Origin: Alphaproteobacteria bacterium UBA3760
Lineage (GTDB): Bacteria; Pseudomonadota; Alphaproteobacteria; Rs-D84
Reading direction: 5' to 3'
NCBI GenBank assembly: GCA_002371155.1
Contig: DFGC01000003.1
Span: forward strand, 1 to 39,708
DNA length: 39,708 nucleotides
Shown one piece after another: positions 39,590 through 39,708 of this stretch (positions are counted from its first letter, which is position 1; each line of letters opens with the position of its first letter). Below the pieces are notes generated by a model that saw only the letters and a list, made by a program, of their open reading frames with translations, was not told where the DNA came from and searched no databases. Position numbers and translations under genes: made by a program.

Positions 39590-39708
39590 AAAGTCAATGG
39601 TTCGATTAGTAATGGTAAGCTAAACCCCTCGCAGGGCTTACACCGCCATCCTATCAATGTCCTAGTCTAGAACTGAACTCATGGGGATATCTTATCTTGT
39701 GACCAGCT
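39590..39708 (-). rRNA. rrl: 23S ribosomal RNA, 3' end (partial)
   Basis: The last 119 nt of the window, read on the minus strand, match the conserved 3' terminal region of 23S rRNA (segments such as GACATTGATAGGATGGCGGTG and TTACCATTACTAATCGAACC). The 3' boundary, about 39590, is approximate; the gene continues past the right edge of the window. Confidence 0.93.

Noticed and set aside
1..39708. CRISPR array, insertion sequence, prophage or tRNA genes
   Set aside because: I looked for regularly spaced repeats, transposase or integrase motifs and cloverleaf sequences and found none; the palindromes at 1-409 are not regularly spaced.

Overview
This window looks like a piece of chromosome from an AT-rich, streamlined alphaproteobacterium. 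The evidence is a GapR/DUF2312 protein (a family restricted to Alphaproteobacteria), a D-Ala-D-Ala carboxypeptidase fused to a SPOR domain, a short RmuC, a ComEC without its metallo-beta-lactamase part, and VirB6/TrbL-like genes repeated in an array as in Rickettsiales. My inference is an uncultured gut- or host-associated lineage (RF32/Enterousia-like or Rickettsiales/Holosporales-like). No phage, insertion sequence, CRISPR array or tRNA is visible.

Layout. 1-410: non-coding mosaic of GC-rich inverted repeats. 457-6192 (minus): pyruvate kinase, then a carboxypeptidase-recR-rsmA-antiporter cluster. 6274-8144: gapR facing pyrG. 8255-10231: comEC, convergent with a minus-strand def-fmt-(10-Cys small protein)-truA operon (12522-10200). 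12578-14074: rmuC and a HAD phosphatase. 14169-21354: an orphan gene and five paralogous VirB6/TrbL-like membrane proteins, one on minus and four overlapping or tightly spaced on plus, divided by a 38-bp dyad carrying both -10 boxes. 21355-24175: uvrD and dnaQ, divergent. 24172-30625 (minus): two large secreted Cys-rich paralogs flanking rplU-rpmA. 30826-33697: two small secreted proteins and an ABC exporter. 33840-36500: pyruvate phosphate dikinase. 36713-37900: small membrane/secreted proteins and a VIT-like transporter. 37904-38132: a structured, possibly transcribed intergenic region. 38133-39158: a membrane-anchored protein of unknown function. 39391-39708 (minus): 5S rRNA and the 3' end of 23S rRNA.

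How the genes work together. Most are housekeeping genes (translation, repair, nucleotide and PEP/pyruvate metabolism). The accessory part that could form one unusual system is the five-gene VirB6-like array plus the secreted Cys-rich proteins. The array suggests a type IV secretion inner-membrane platform with several VirB6 paralogs; no VirB4, VirB8-11 or VirD4 is present here. The Cys-rich proteins have signal peptides, a long Arg/Thr/Ala/Asn-rich stretch, an identically spaced five-Cys motif and, in one, about seven tandem Cys repeats, as expected of surface proteins. The link between the two sets is inference only.

Several genes (comEC, uvrD, the minus-strand VirB6-like gene, the VIT-like gene) have TATAAT placed 6-7 nt before the start codon and no Shine-Dalgarno sequence, which predicts leaderless mRNAs.
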